12,369 nt of DNA from Bacteroidetes bacterium CG2_30_32_10 (GCA_001872995.1 MNXO01000078.1:1-12369), one strand, 5' to 3'. Shown: positions 1 through 8,196, numbered from the stretch's first letter. Translations and numbers: made by a program. Notes: generated by a model from the sequence alone, not told the origin.

Positions 1-2
1 GT

Positions 3-2186
3 TCAATTGTTTAGAATGAGTTTTTTATTAACTATTTGATTATTTGTAGTAATTTTAACAGTATAAACTCCTTTATTCATATAGCTTATATCAATTTGTA
101 TGTTTACCACATTATTTGTTTTTTTTGACAATATCATTTTTCCTTGCATATTGTAAATTTCTATTTCAGCGTCTTTTACTACTGAAGGGAAGAAAATAGA
201 TACAATCCCTGAAGTGGGGTTTGGCTGTATGCTAATGAATGAGGTTTGGGTAAAAGTGTTGGTTCCAGTTAAGGCATTAAAAGTTATTTCGATGGTGTCA
301 ATATCTACACAATTGTTGCTGTTAGTAACTGTAACGCTTATTTCGTGTGTTCCCAATCCCAGTAGGGCAAAATCTATTGTTACAATTCTTCCGTTTAATG
401 AAGGATTAGACCAGATGAAATTGCTTCCAGCTCCTGCATCTAAGGTGATGCTTTGGTTTTCTGAAAGAATGGTGTCGTTTCCTAATTTTACATCAGGGTT
501 GTTATATATTGATAAGGATGCTGCATCTGAAAAAGCACTAGGATTGCAAACCCCACTCACTTTGCATCTATATGCATAATCATTCATAATGCTTGTAGCA
601 GAAGCAATGTTTAATATATTTGAAAATGCACCACTATAAACATTGTTATTCGTAATATTAATAAACCCAGAACCTTCGTTTATTTGCCATTGATAATTAA
701 TAGCAGTACCATTAGCATTAATAGCGAAACTTGTATTTTCACCTTCACAAACAGAAGAAGACATTGGTTGAGATATTATTGAAGGTGATGAAAAAATGGT
801 TAAATGAGCATTATTACTAGTTGCATTACCATAATCATTTGCAACAAAGCAGCGATAAAGAAAGTTATTCATAGTTGCTGCTGCAGTTGCTATGCTTAAG
901 GTTGAAGTAGTTGTTCCATTGTAAATTTCGCTATCAGTTAAAGTTTTCCAAATAGTATCGTATTCTTGCCATTGATAAGTTGTGGCATTGGTTGCGGATA
1001 TTGCAAAAATAGCAAGTGAATTAGCACATATATTAATATCATAAGGATGAGCGGAAATTGTGGGAACAGCGGCGGCAGTTACATTGCAATAATCGCTTGC
1101 ACTTCCTATGAGGTCTGTTGCGTTTAATGTAATTTTTGCTGTTGTGCCAAGTGCTGTTCCAATTGGGCAGCTAATACTGAGATTAACGGTTTGTATCGAA
1201 TTTGCTGGTAAAAAATAAGGAGAGCTAGGTGAAATTATTGAAACCGACCATCCACTGATGTCTATTGATGCTGATAAATTAACCGTTGTGGGCGAAGAGG
1301 TACGATTTTGTATTGTAAAATCTAAATTTATAGTGCTATCTGGAACTATTTGTTCTGATGGGGGAGCAGTTACAACAATATTGGGTAACAAATTAGCATT
1401 AAACTTTTCAAGAGCCTGAATGGTCCATGTTTTACCTGACGCAAGACTTGGCGTGCGATATTCTAAAGCCATTCCATTGTCAGTTTCTTCATTTTCGTCA
1501 ATTATGTTGGTTAAAGCATTGGCAATGATGTTTTGATACACCGCATAATAATTCTGACTTTCAAAAGCATAAGGCATTGTGATGCCCTGCATATCTAATT
1601 TTTGCAAATTGCCTGCAATTGTTTTTTTTACCCCAACGATATTTTCATTTGAAAAATATAAACCAGCTCCATAATCATCTCCTTGCAAATAGGTATCTCC
1701 ACCTGAAAAAAATCTAAGATCATTGATGGTAGTGCCAGATATATTGGTTATTTCCCAAGTATAATAAATAATAGTAGAACCAGCGGGATAATAGGTAGTT
1801 TGTTTAATTCGTAATGTTTCGTTTTTTTCTAAAATTAGTTCGTTGGTATTGGCATCCACATTGGTATTGCTAATAGTTGTAAAAACATTAGAAGCCCCAA
1901 CAAAATAGGAACCGTCGCCACTGAATGTTTCCCCATTGGCAAATAACCAAATACTCTTGCTGCTATTGCCATACCATTGTTTAATCCAAGAACCAGAAAT
2001 GTAACGATTAACTTGCATATTTGCATTGTCATAAATAAAAACCTGAAGAGTTCCTTCAGACGCAATGCCTCCAAGTTTATGAACCGATTTACTTGAATTT
2101 ATGCTTAAATCCTTTTTTTCTTGTGCCATTGCACCATTAATACTAATAAAAGTAATTATTAGTAATAAAAGTTTAAGTGTTTTCAT
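3..2186 (-). CDS. T9SS type A sorting domain protein with Ig-like modules (paralog 1)
   Basis: This is a secreted or cell-surface protein of about 727 residues. I chose the ATG at 2186 because it opens a clear signal peptide (residues 1-22: a basic start, a hydrophobic run, then AMAQ). The frame extends upstream only to a TTG codon. Modules in order: an unnamed domain at about 25-265 shared with the neighbouring paralog; a NEW3-like beta-sandwich at about 270-372; two Ig-like modules at about 375-464 and 467-560, each with a Cys pair and a YQWQ core; a beta-rich segment with LGNDTILSENQ at about 564-640; and a C-terminal sorting domain at about 651-727 with IQPNPTSG, EIYNMQGK and KGVYTVKI. 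In known T9SS cargo such a domain directs passage across the outer membrane and is then removed as the protein is released or anchored. I see no catalytic motif. Adhesion or carbohydrate binding is a guess from the Ig-like modules. The stop codon lies at the window edge, so any terminator is outside. Confidence 0.9.
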   Translation of the reverse strand: MKTLKLLLLIITFISINGAMAQEKKDLSINSSKSVHKLGGIASEGTLQVFIYDNANMQVNRYISGSWIKQWYGNSSKSIWLFANGETFSGDGSYFVGASNVFTTISNTNVDANTNELILEKNETLRIKQTTYYPAGSTIIYYTWEITNISGTTINDLRFFSGGDTYLQGDDYGAGLYFSNENIVGVKKTIAGNLQKLDMQGITMPYAFESQNYYAVYQNIIANALTNIIDENEETDNGMALEYRTPSLASGKTWTIQALEKFNANLLPNIVVTAPPSEQIVPDSTINLDFTIQNRTSSPTTVNLSASIDISGWSVSIISPSSPYFLPANSIQTVNLSISCPIGTALGTTAKITLNATDLIGSASDYCNVTAAAVPTISAHPYDINICANSLAIFAISATNATTYQWQEYDTIWKTLTDSEIYNGTTTSTLSIATAAATMNNFLYRCFVANDYGNATSNNAHLTIFSSPSIISQPMSSSVCEGENTSFAINANGTAINYQWQINEGSGFINITNNNVYSGAFSNILNIASATSIMNDYAYRCKVSGVCNPSAFSDAASLSIYNNPDVKLGNDTILSENQSITLDAGAGSNFIWSNPSLNGRIVTIDFALLGLGTHEISVTVTNSNNCVDIDTIEITFNALTGTNTFTQTSFISIQPNPTSGIVSIFFPSVVKDAEIEIYNMQGKMILSKKTNNVVNIQIDISYMNKGVYTVKITTNNQIVNKKLILNN
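424..487. repeat. 64-bp block shared with paralog 2 (copy A)
   Basis: This stretch encodes the LGNDTILSENQSITLDAG segment of paralog 1. It matches 2793-2856 at 63 of 64 bases by eye, including silent positions. The Ig-like regions upstream in the genes differ much more. Confidence 0.8.
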
Positions 2187-2217
2187 CTTTTTATTTCTTT
2201 TGTTTGGAATAGTATCG

Positions 2218-2225
2218 CAAAATTG
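2218..2225 (-). promoter_or_regulatory. Weak candidate -7 element before paralog 1
   Basis: On the minus strand this reads CAATTTTG, one base off the TAnnTTTG form, about 30 bases before the ATG of paralog 1. It resembles the TAATTTTG before paralog 2. I see no convincing -33 element, so this is only a candidate. Confidence 0.25.
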
Positions 2226-2309
2226 ATAAAGTAAAATTATAACCAAATGCAAATAATTTATATAGTAGAATTTGTGAAATAGGTAAGTATAAATACTTAA
2301 GAAGTTTGT

Positions 2310-2357
2310 ATAATGCAGCAGGGCTAAGCAATTATTTGCCTAGCCCTGCTGCATTAT
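2310..2357 (-). terminator. Long hairpin terminator after paralog 2
   Basis: A perfect 17-bp inverted repeat (arms 2310-2326 and 2341-2357, core GCAGCAGGGCTA) lies 17 bases past the stop codon of paralog 2. Inside it, 2328-2331 pairs with 2336-2339 around a four-base loop. The one interruption, 2327 with 2340, is A against C in plus-strand RNA but becomes a G-U pair in minus-strand RNA. The minus-strand transcript can therefore form about 22 continuous pairs, which fits a role at the 3' end of paralog 2. No good U-tract follows on the minus strand, so it may terminate transcription or protect the message end. Confidence 0.75.
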
Positions 2358-2374
2358 TTTATATTAAAGGAATA

Positions 2375-4555
2375 TTAGTTTACAATGAGCTTTTTATTTA
2401 CTATTTGATTATTAGAAATAATTTTAACCGTATATGCTCCCTTAGCCACATTGCTCATATCAATTGGAGTGTTTAAAACATCGTTTACTTTTTCTTTTTT
2501 AACAATTTTACCTTGTATATTGTAAATTTCTATTTCAGTATCTTTTGCTATTGAAGGAAAGATAATAGATACAATCCCTGAAGTTGGGTTTGGTTGTATG
2601 TTAATTGATGAGGTTTGGGTATAATTGTTAGTTCCAGTAAAGGTTGTAAAAGTTATTTCTATGGAATCAACATCCACACAACCATTGCTATTAGTAACTG
2701 TAACACTTATTTCGTGTGTTCCTAATCCCATTAAGGCAGCATCTATTGTTACAATTCTGCCGTTTAATGAAGCATCAGACCAAGTGTAATTACTTCCAGC
2801 TCCTGCATCTAAGGTGATGCTTTGGTTTTCTGATAGAATGGTGTCGTTTCCTAATTCTACATTTGGCAAACTATACACGCTTAAAACGGCAACATTAGAA
2901 ATTGGATTTGGATAGCAAGCTCCACTTACTTCGCATTTGTATTCATAGCCATTCATATTGGTTGTTGCTGAGGAAATGTTTAATATATTTGAATTTGCGC
3001 CGCTATATATATTGTTATTATTGATGTTTATAAAACCAAAACCATCGTTTACTAACCATTGATAAGTAATTGCTGTACCAGTAGCTGTTATATTAAAACT
3101 TGTGTTTTCGCCTTCACAGATGTTTGAAGCAATCGGTTGTTCAATAATAGAAGTGGAATAAACGATTGTTAAAGAAGCGTCATCACTAACCACATTGCCA
3201 AAAGAATTGGTAACATTGCAACGATATTGATGATTATTTAAAGAATCTTCTATGCTTGATATATTTAGATTTGGAGTGTTTGTGCCGCTATAGATACCTC
3301 CAGATGACAAGTTGTTCCAGTCAGTGGTATATTCTTGCCATTGATAAGTATTAGCATTGTTTGCAGTTAAACTAAATGAGGCTGGCAATCCCATACATAA
3401 ATTTTGGCTTGATGGTTGAGCTGTTATAGAAGGTAATTCAACAACCATAACATTGCAAAAATCACTAGCAGTTCCATTGCCATTTATAGCATTTAGCGTT
3501 ACTTTTGCAGTGGTTTCTATTGGGGTGCCCTGAGGACAAGTTACAGTTAAATGTACTATTTGAGTTGCATTAGCTGGCAAAGTGAAAGTAGAGGATGGAG
3601 ATGCCAATGCTACCGACCATCCTGCTAAATCAACTGTTTTTGTTAATGTAAGTGTGGTAGGATATGCTGTTCTGTTTTTAACTGTGAAATCAAGGTTTAT
3701 TGATGCTCCTGGTTCTACCTGTGCTGAAATTGGTGCTGTAACTATTACATCTGTTATTGGAACAGAATTAAACTTTTCAATTGCTTGAATAGTCCATGTT
3801 TCACCTGCTGCAAGACTTGCTATACGATATTCTAAAGCCAACGCATTGTCTGTAGTTTCAGAAGTATCTATTAGATTTAATAATGCATTTGAAACAATAC
3901 TTTGATAAACTGAAACGTAATATCTACTATCATAAGCATAAGGAATTGTAATGCCTTGCATTTCTAACTTTTGCATTTTATTACCTATTATTTTCTTAAC
4001 ACCAACTGCATTTTCTGTTGGTAACCAAAAACCTGGACCAAAATCATTTCCGCCCAAATAAGTATCGCCACCTGAAAACATCCGAAAATCATTAATTGTA
4101 GTATCAGATAAATTGGTAATGTCCCATTTGTAATAAACGATTGCTGAGTTAGCTGGGTAAAATGTAGTTTGTTTTATTCTGATTTTTCCAGCTTTTTCTA
4201 ATATCAATTCATTGGTATTTGCATCCACTTTAGAATTGCTAACAGTTGTGAGCAATGTAGATGTTCCAGAATAGTAACCACCAACAGCTTTATAAGCAGT
4301 TCCACCAGCATATAGCCAAATGCTTTTGCTACTGGTACCATACCATTGATTTACCCATAAACCTGAAGCATATTTAAATACTTGCATGTTTGAATTGTCA
4401 TACAAAACAACCTGAAGATTTCCTTCACTTGCAATACCTCCAAGTGATTGTGAAGATTTTTCTGAGTTTAGACAAATATCTTTTTTAACTTGTGCCATTG
4501 CACTATTGATGATTAAAAAAAGTATTAAAAAGAGGTATATTTTTATTGTTTTCAT
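2375..4555 (-). CDS. T9SS type A sorting domain protein with Ig-like modules (paralog 2)
   Basis: This is a tandem paralog of the gene ending at position 3, about 726 residues from the ATG at 4555. A TTG at 4579 is the only upstream alternative, and it would put eight extra residues before a good signal peptide (1-22, ending SAMAQ). The module order is the same: shared N-terminal domain at about 25-265 (LGGIASEG, QWYGTSSKSIWL, MFSGGDTYLGG), NEW3-like beta-sandwich at about 271-372, Ig-like modules at about 374-464 and 466-560, LGNDTILSENQ segment at about 564-636, and type A sorting domain at about 651-726 (IQPNPTSG, EIYNIQGK, KGAYTVKI). The pair looks closest in the last 200 or so residues and more diverged in the Ig-like modules. 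A strong hairpin directly downstream suggests separate transcription from paralog 1. The role is unknown; export to the surface by T9SS is the only well-supported statement. Confidence 0.9.
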   Translation of the reverse strand: MKTIKIYLFLILFLIINSAMAQVKKDICLNSEKSSQSLGGIASEGNLQVVLYDNSNMQVFKYASGLWVNQWYGTSSKSIWLYAGGTAYKAVGGYYSGTSTLLTTVSNSKVDANTNELILEKAGKIRIKQTTFYPANSAIVYYKWDITNLSDTTINDFRMFSGGDTYLGGNDFGPGFWLPTENAVGVKKIIGNKMQKLEMQGITIPYAYDSRYYVSVYQSIVSNALLNLIDTSETTDNALALEYRIASLAAGETWTIQAIEKFNSVPITDVIVTAPISAQVEPGASINLDFTVKNRTAYPTTLTLTKTVDLAGWSVALASPSSTFTLPANATQIVHLTVTCPQGTPIETTAKVTLNAINGNGTASDFCNVMVVELPSITAQPSSQNLCMGLPASFSLTANNANTYQWQEYTTDWNNLSSGGIYSGTNTPNLNISSIEDSLNNHQYRCNVTNSFGNVVSDDASLTIVYSTSIIEQPIASNICEGENTSFNITATGTAITYQWLVNDGFGFININNNNIYSGANSNILNISSATTNMNGYEYKCEVSGACYPNPISNVAVLSVYSLPNVELGNDTILSENQSITLDAGAGSNYTWSDASLNGRIVTIDAALMGLGTHEISVTVTNSNGCVDVDSIEITFTTFTGTNNYTQTSSINIQPNPTSGIVSIIFPSIAKDTEIEIYNIQGKIVKKEKVNDVLNTPIDMSNVAKGAYTVKIISNNQIVNKKLIVN
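2793..2856. repeat. 64-bp block shared with paralog 1 (copy B)
   Basis: This is the counterpart of 424-487 inside paralog 2, in the same orientation, with a single base difference. It marks the best-conserved DNA between the tandem genes and could support recombination or gene conversion between them. Confidence 0.8.
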
Positions 4556-4620
4556 GGCGCTGAGTTTATAATGTTTCAATTCTTCTTTTTTTTATTGTTC
4601 AAAGTGTATTTTTAATGAAA

Positions 4621-4628
4621 CAAAATTA
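4621..4628 (-). promoter_or_regulatory. Candidate -7 element before paralog 2
   Basis: The minus strand reads TAATTTTG, an exact match to the Bacteroidota TAnnTTTG element, 65 bases upstream of the ATG at 4555. It would give a leader of about 55-60 bases. The expected TTTG near -33 is not clearly present, which keeps confidence modest. Confidence 0.4.
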
Positions 4629-4748
4629 CTTGAAGAACGAAAGTTTACATACAGTAGTAATTATGAAATCAATAGGTATTTGTTCTTAAACTATCAATAT
4701 TCACATTGTATATAGTAGGAATACCAATGAAAATGGTGGGGAAATGAA

Positions 4749-4785
4749 GTTTATCTCAATCAATATTAGTAAAACGGAGATAAAC
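4749..4785. repeat. 9-bp inverted repeat, GTTTATCTC / GAGATAAAC
   Basis: The arms 4749-4757 and 4777-4785 are perfect inverted copies separated by 19 bases. They lie about 195 bases upstream of paralog 2. The spacing could suit a dimeric regulator or a long-loop hairpin, but no T-tract follows and no function is assigned. Confidence 0.4.
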
Positions 4786-4857
4786 GAAAACTGCAAATAG
4801 CAGCTAGGTCATATCAAAATATAATAAAGAGAATTTTATACCGATTTGCATTTGTTG

Positions 4858-4882
4858 TTATAATTTTATTTTAAAATTATAA
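4858..4882 (-). terminator. Possible AT-only hairpin after the LysM/PBP1-fold gene
   Basis: Perfect 11-bp arms (4858-4868 and 4872-4882) flank a three-base loop. The hairpin lies 82 bases past the stop of the LysM gene. The stem is entirely A/T and so weak, and such palindromes arise by chance in AT-rich DNA. Confidence 0.25.
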
Positions 4883-4964
4883 TGAACCGCATTGGCATAA
4901 TACTAAGTAAGTATTCTTTATCGAAAAATTCCTCTATGGGTGCATATAGTATTAGGAGAGAATT

Positions 4965-6605
4965 TTATTGGTCTTTTGTGCTTACCTCAACCAATTTAAA
5001 ATTTTCGTATTTATAAATAGTGGTAAAATTGTTTTCTGCCCCATCATTATTAATTGATTTGCTAAATTTAAAATGGGTAGTAAGTCCTTTGTATTTAACG
5101 ATTGTATCAGAGGCAATGCAATTTTCAAAATCTTTTCCGTAGGTTTTTAAAATGCTAAGGAAATAAAAAGCTTCATCAAAGCCTTGGAAAACATATTTAT
5201 CGGGCTCAGAGTAATATTGTTCGCGGTATTTACGTAATAAATTATTAACATTAGGATTTTCGTAATCAATAAAACAAGTAGCAGTGAGATGCAACTTTAG
5301 TTTTTGTAAATAATCTGTTTCCACAATTTCAAATGAACGCCAATTAGGTGGTCCAAAAAGGATGATGTTGTATTTGTTGATTAATGCACTTAAATTTCTC
5401 ACATAGTTCATCACAAACACTTCATTACTATTGAATGTAATAATAATGTTTTCTTTTTCTTCAGATAAGTATTGTTCAATACCAGCAATTCCTTCTTTAC
5501 TATAATTAACTTCTTTATAAATTTTAACTTCGGCTTTATTCAATGTAAGAGAATCTAATATTTTTTTCAGCAAAACAACACTGGATAAGTCTTTTTCAAT
5601 TCCGTTATGAACAATAATAATTTCAGAAGAAGGATAATTTTGCATTATGTAGTTTGCAGTACTTTCTAATTGTTTGTGTTGAGAAGGCATTACCTGAAAC
5701 ACATTGGCATTTGATATTAGTAGAGAATTATCAAATGAAAGAGGCGAAATGACATTAATATTTAAAGGTTTTGCATAAGTAACCGTCTTTTTTAACGGTT
5801 CATGAAAGAAAGGACCAATGATTAAATCCATTGTCTTTATTTCTGGTTTTTCTAATATCGTTGCGAGTTTGTTGGTATCTTTTTCAACATCATATACATA
5901 AAGATTTACTGACATACCAATTTGTTGAAGAGAATCTAATGCTAATAGCACACCTTCATAAAAAGGAATAAATGTAAATGATTTATTTTTCTTATATTTT
6001 TCAACTACTTTAATCTCTCTTAAATCGAGTTTATTAATATCTTCGAGATATAAAGGAATCATTAAGGCAACATTAAATGAAGTTTTGTTGGTAATAGGGC
6101 TACAAGGTTTTTCATTCGTAACAGTTTGTTTATTGCCGTTTGGTTTTATGTTGTTATTTTGGATGTTTTTAGTTGTTTTTTCGGGTATTATAATAATTTG
6201 CCCTTCTTTCAATCCATTAGATAATTCTGGATTGGCTTTAACCAAATCATAAACTTCCAGATTATATTGTTTTGCAATAGCATACAAAGTTTCTTTGGCA
6301 TCTGTCTTGTGAAATATTGTTTCCTTTTTATCACCCAAGATAGGGATATTAAGTATCTGGTCTGTTTTAATGCCTTGTTTTGCTTCAGGATTGAGAGCAA
6401 GAATGGTGTCAATAGTAACTTCATAAGATTTAGCAATGGCATATAAGGTTTGTTTTTTTAAAACAGTATGCAGATAGAACTTTTTTCCGTTAATGATTTC
6501 AACTTTATCGGATTTGTTTTTTAATGTATTATCTTGAGCCTGTAAGTTGAGGGAGCAAGCATTAAAGAATATAATAAAAACAAAAAAACGTATTGCCTTT
6601 TTCAT
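4965..6605 (-). CDS. LysM repeat protein with PBP1-type ligand-binding fold
   Basis: This 546-residue exported protein has a signal peptide at about 1-24. FFNAC, with Cys17, could be a loose lipoprotein box, but the LQAQ that follows also fits ordinary signal peptidase I cleavage. Two LysM modules lie at about 44-88 and 98-141, each with the YAIAK(x)Y core and a closing NIPI or IIIP; LysM modules bind N-acetylglucosamine-containing peptidoglycan. After a polar Asn/Lys linker, about 176-520 resembles a type 1 periplasmic binding fold of the LivJ-like class (FNVALMIPLY, DLIIGPFF, NVISPLS, FQGFDEAFYF). No transporter genes are nearby, so envelope sensing or scaffolding is as likely as uptake; this is inference. 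It starts 30 bases after the guaA stop without a clear promoter, suggesting co-transcription. Confidence 0.85.
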   Translation of the reverse strand: MKKAIRFFVFIIFFNACSLNLQAQDNTLKNKSDKVEIINGKKFYLHTVLKKQTLYAIAKSYEVTIDTILALNPEAKQGIKTDQILNIPILGDKKETIFHKTDAKETLYAIAKQYNLEVYDLVKANPELSNGLKEGQIIIIPEKTTKNIQNNNIKPNGNKQTVTNEKPCSPITNKTSFNVALMIPLYLEDINKLDLREIKVVEKYKKNKSFTFIPFYEGVLLALDSLQQIGMSVNLYVYDVEKDTNKLATILEKPEIKTMDLIIGPFFHEPLKKTVTYAKPLNINVISPLSFDNSLLISNANVFQVMPSQHKQLESTANYIMQNYPSSEIIIVHNGIEKDLSSVVLLKKILDSLTLNKAEVKIYKEVNYSKEGIAGIEQYLSEEKENIIITFNSNEVFVMNYVRNLSALINKYNIILFGPPNWRSFEIVETDYLQKLKLHLTATCFIDYENPNVNNLLRKYREQYYSEPDKYVFQGFDEAFYFLSILKTYGKDFENCIASDTIVKYKGLTTHFKFSKSINNDGAENNFTTIYKYENFKLVEVSTKDQ

Positions 6606-6635
6606 AAATTGAAGATAAAGGTTAAAAAATATATT

Positions 6636-8162
6636 TTATTCCCACTCAATAGTTGCAGGTGGTTTAGAGCTAATATCATAAACTACTCGGTTGATACCTT
6701 TTACTTTGTTAATTACTTCGTTAGAAATCAATGAAAGAAAGTCGTAAGGAAGATGCGACCAATCTGCAGTCATTCCATCTGTGGATGAAACAGCTCTTAA
6801 ACAAACTACATTGTCATAAGTACGTTCATCTCCCATAACTCCAACCGATTGAACGGGCAAAAGAATTGCTGCTGCCTGCCAAACTTCATGGTAAAGATTT
6901 GCTTTTTTAAGTCCATCAATAAAAATTGCGTCCACCTTTTGCAAAAGAGTAACTTTTTCGGGTGTAATATCGCCTAAAATGCGAATTGCTAAACCAGGTC
7001 CAGGAAAAGGGTGCCTTCCAATCAAATCGTTGCTTATACCAAGGGCTTTCCCTATCTTTCTCACTTCATCTTTAAACAAAGTATTTAGAGGTTCAACTAT
7101 TTTGAGCTTCATAAAGTCGGGTAACCCACCTACATTATGATGCGATTTAATTTTTGCAGAGGGACCATTTACTGAAACAGATTCAATCACATCAGGATAA
7201 ATGGTGCCTTGGGCAAGCCATTTTACATTTTCTATTTGGTGGGCTTCTTTGTCAAAAACATCAATAAAAGTTTTCCCAATGGCTTTTCTTTTTTCTTCGG
7301 GCTCAGTTATTCCCTTTAATGCAGCATAAAAAAGAGCTTTTGCATCAATACCAATTACATTTAAACCAAAGTCTTTATATGAATGAAGCACGTTTTCAAA
7401 CTCATCTTTTCTTAATAACCCATTATCAACGAATATGCAGTATAAGTTTTTTCCTATTGCTTTGTGAAGCAACATTCCTGCAACAGTAGAATCTACACCA
7501 CCCGATAACCCAAGTACCACTTTGTCGTTACCAATTTTTTCTTTTAAATTTCGAATAGTAGAATCGATAAAAGAATCGGGTGTCCAGTTTTGAGAACAAC
7601 CACAAATATGAACTACAAAGTTTTTTAATATAGACAAGCCATCAGTAGTATGATAAACTTCGGGATGAAATTGTATGGCATACGTATTTTCATTGGTAAC
7701 TTTATAACCAGCAACTTTAACGTCTTTGGTGCTTGCGATTACTTCAAAATTAGAAGGTAATTCGGCAATAGTATCGCCATGCGACATCCAAACTTGTGAA
7801 TTGTCCGAAATGTTTAATAATAAATCAGAAGTTTTGTTGATAAAAGATAGATTCGCTCTTCCATATTCTCTTATTTTAGAGGGCAAAACATTACCACCGC
7901 TTGATTGAGCAATGAACTGTGCTCCGTAACACACTCCTAATAATGGAATAGTTCCTTTGATATTTGTTAAATCAGGAGAGGGTGCGTTTTCGTCTCTCAC
8001 AGAAAAAGGACTTCCTGAAAGAATAACACCTTTAATTTCGTTTAGTGCTTTAGGAACTTTGTTATATGGAATAATTTCACAATATACATTAAGCTCTCTT
8101 ACTCTACGGGCAATCAATTGCGTATATTGAGAACCAAAGTCAAGAATTAAAATTTTTTCCAT
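6636..8162 (-). CDS. guaA: GMP synthase (glutamine-hydrolysing)
   Basis: GuaA converts XMP to GMP in the cytoplasm using ATP and glutamine, the last step of guanine nucleotide synthesis. The 508 residues match the usual length, about 525 in E. coli. The N-terminal class I amidotransferase domain has Cys78 in GVCYGAQ and the His166/Glu168 pair in QFHPEV. The ATP pyrophosphatase P-loop is SGGVDS at 220-225. The C-terminal dimerisation domain ends in the family-typical KPPATIEWE. All key residues are present, so the enzyme should be active. The ATG at 8162 is well placed, since the protein begins directly with the ILILDFGSQYTQL strand. A strong promoter match ends only four bases before this ATG. 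The LysM/PBP1-fold gene follows after 30 bases. Confidence 0.97.
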   Translation of the reverse strand: MEKILILDFGSQYTQLIARRVRELNVYCEIIPYNKVPKALNEIKGVILSGSPFSVRDENAPSPDLTNIKGTIPLLGVCYGAQFIAQSSGGNVLPSKIREYGRANLSFINKTSDLLLNISDNSQVWMSHGDTIAELPSNFEVIASTKDVKVAGYKVTNENTYAIQFHPEVYHTTDGLSILKNFVVHICGCSQNWTPDSFIDSTIRNLKEKIGNDKVVLGLSGGVDSTVAGMLLHKAIGKNLYCIFVDNGLLRKDEFENVLHSYKDFGLNVIGIDAKALFYAALKGITEPEEKRKAIGKTFIDVFDKEAHQIENVKWLAQGTIYPDVIESVSVNGPSAKIKSHHNVGGLPDFMKLKIVEPLNTLFKDEVRKIGKALGISNDLIGRHPFPGPGLAIRILGDITPEKVTLLQKVDAIFIDGLKKANLYHEVWQAAAILLPVQSVGVMGDERTYDNVVCLRAVSSTDGMTADWSHLPYDFLSLISNEVINKVKGINRVVYDISSKPPATIEWE

Positions 8163-8166
8163 ATTG

Positions 8167-8196
8167 CAAAGATATGATATTTATCAGGTTGTCAAA
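8167..8196 (-). promoter_or_regulatory. guaA promoter, predicting a leaderless mRNA
   Basis: On the minus strand TTTG (8196-8193) is followed, 18 bases later, by TATCTTTG (8174-8167), an exact TAnnTTTG match. Only four bases (CAAT) then precede the guaA ATG. With usual spacing, transcription would begin at or within a base or two of the start codon. Confidence 0.65.

Larger units (their letters stand above)
4556..4964. other. 409-base intergenic region without a supported gene
   Basis: This gap separates paralog 2 from the LysM/PBP1-fold gene. It holds the candidate promoter at 4621-4628, a 9-bp inverted repeat at 4749-4785 and an all-AT hairpin at 4858-4882. Short ATG-initiated frames exist; the longest I read starts near 4882 on the plus strand and runs antisense into the LysM gene. 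None has features of a real protein. I see no tRNA-like fold or known riboswitch. Confidence 0.6.

Noticed and set aside
214..579. Plus-strand open frame of 121 codons inside paralog 1
   Set aside because: It is fully antisense to a well-supported T9SS protein with clear domains. The frame has no signal, motif or promoter of its own.
2187..2252. Longer N-terminus for paralog 1 from a TTG codon
   Set aside because: It would place 22 residues before a textbook signal peptide. The ATG at 2186 gives the normal T9SS cargo start.
4882..5013. Plus-strand frame of about 44 codons at the 3' end of the LysM gene
   Set aside because: It is partly antisense to a firm coding region, with no promoter match or protein feature. 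A frame of this length is expected by chance.
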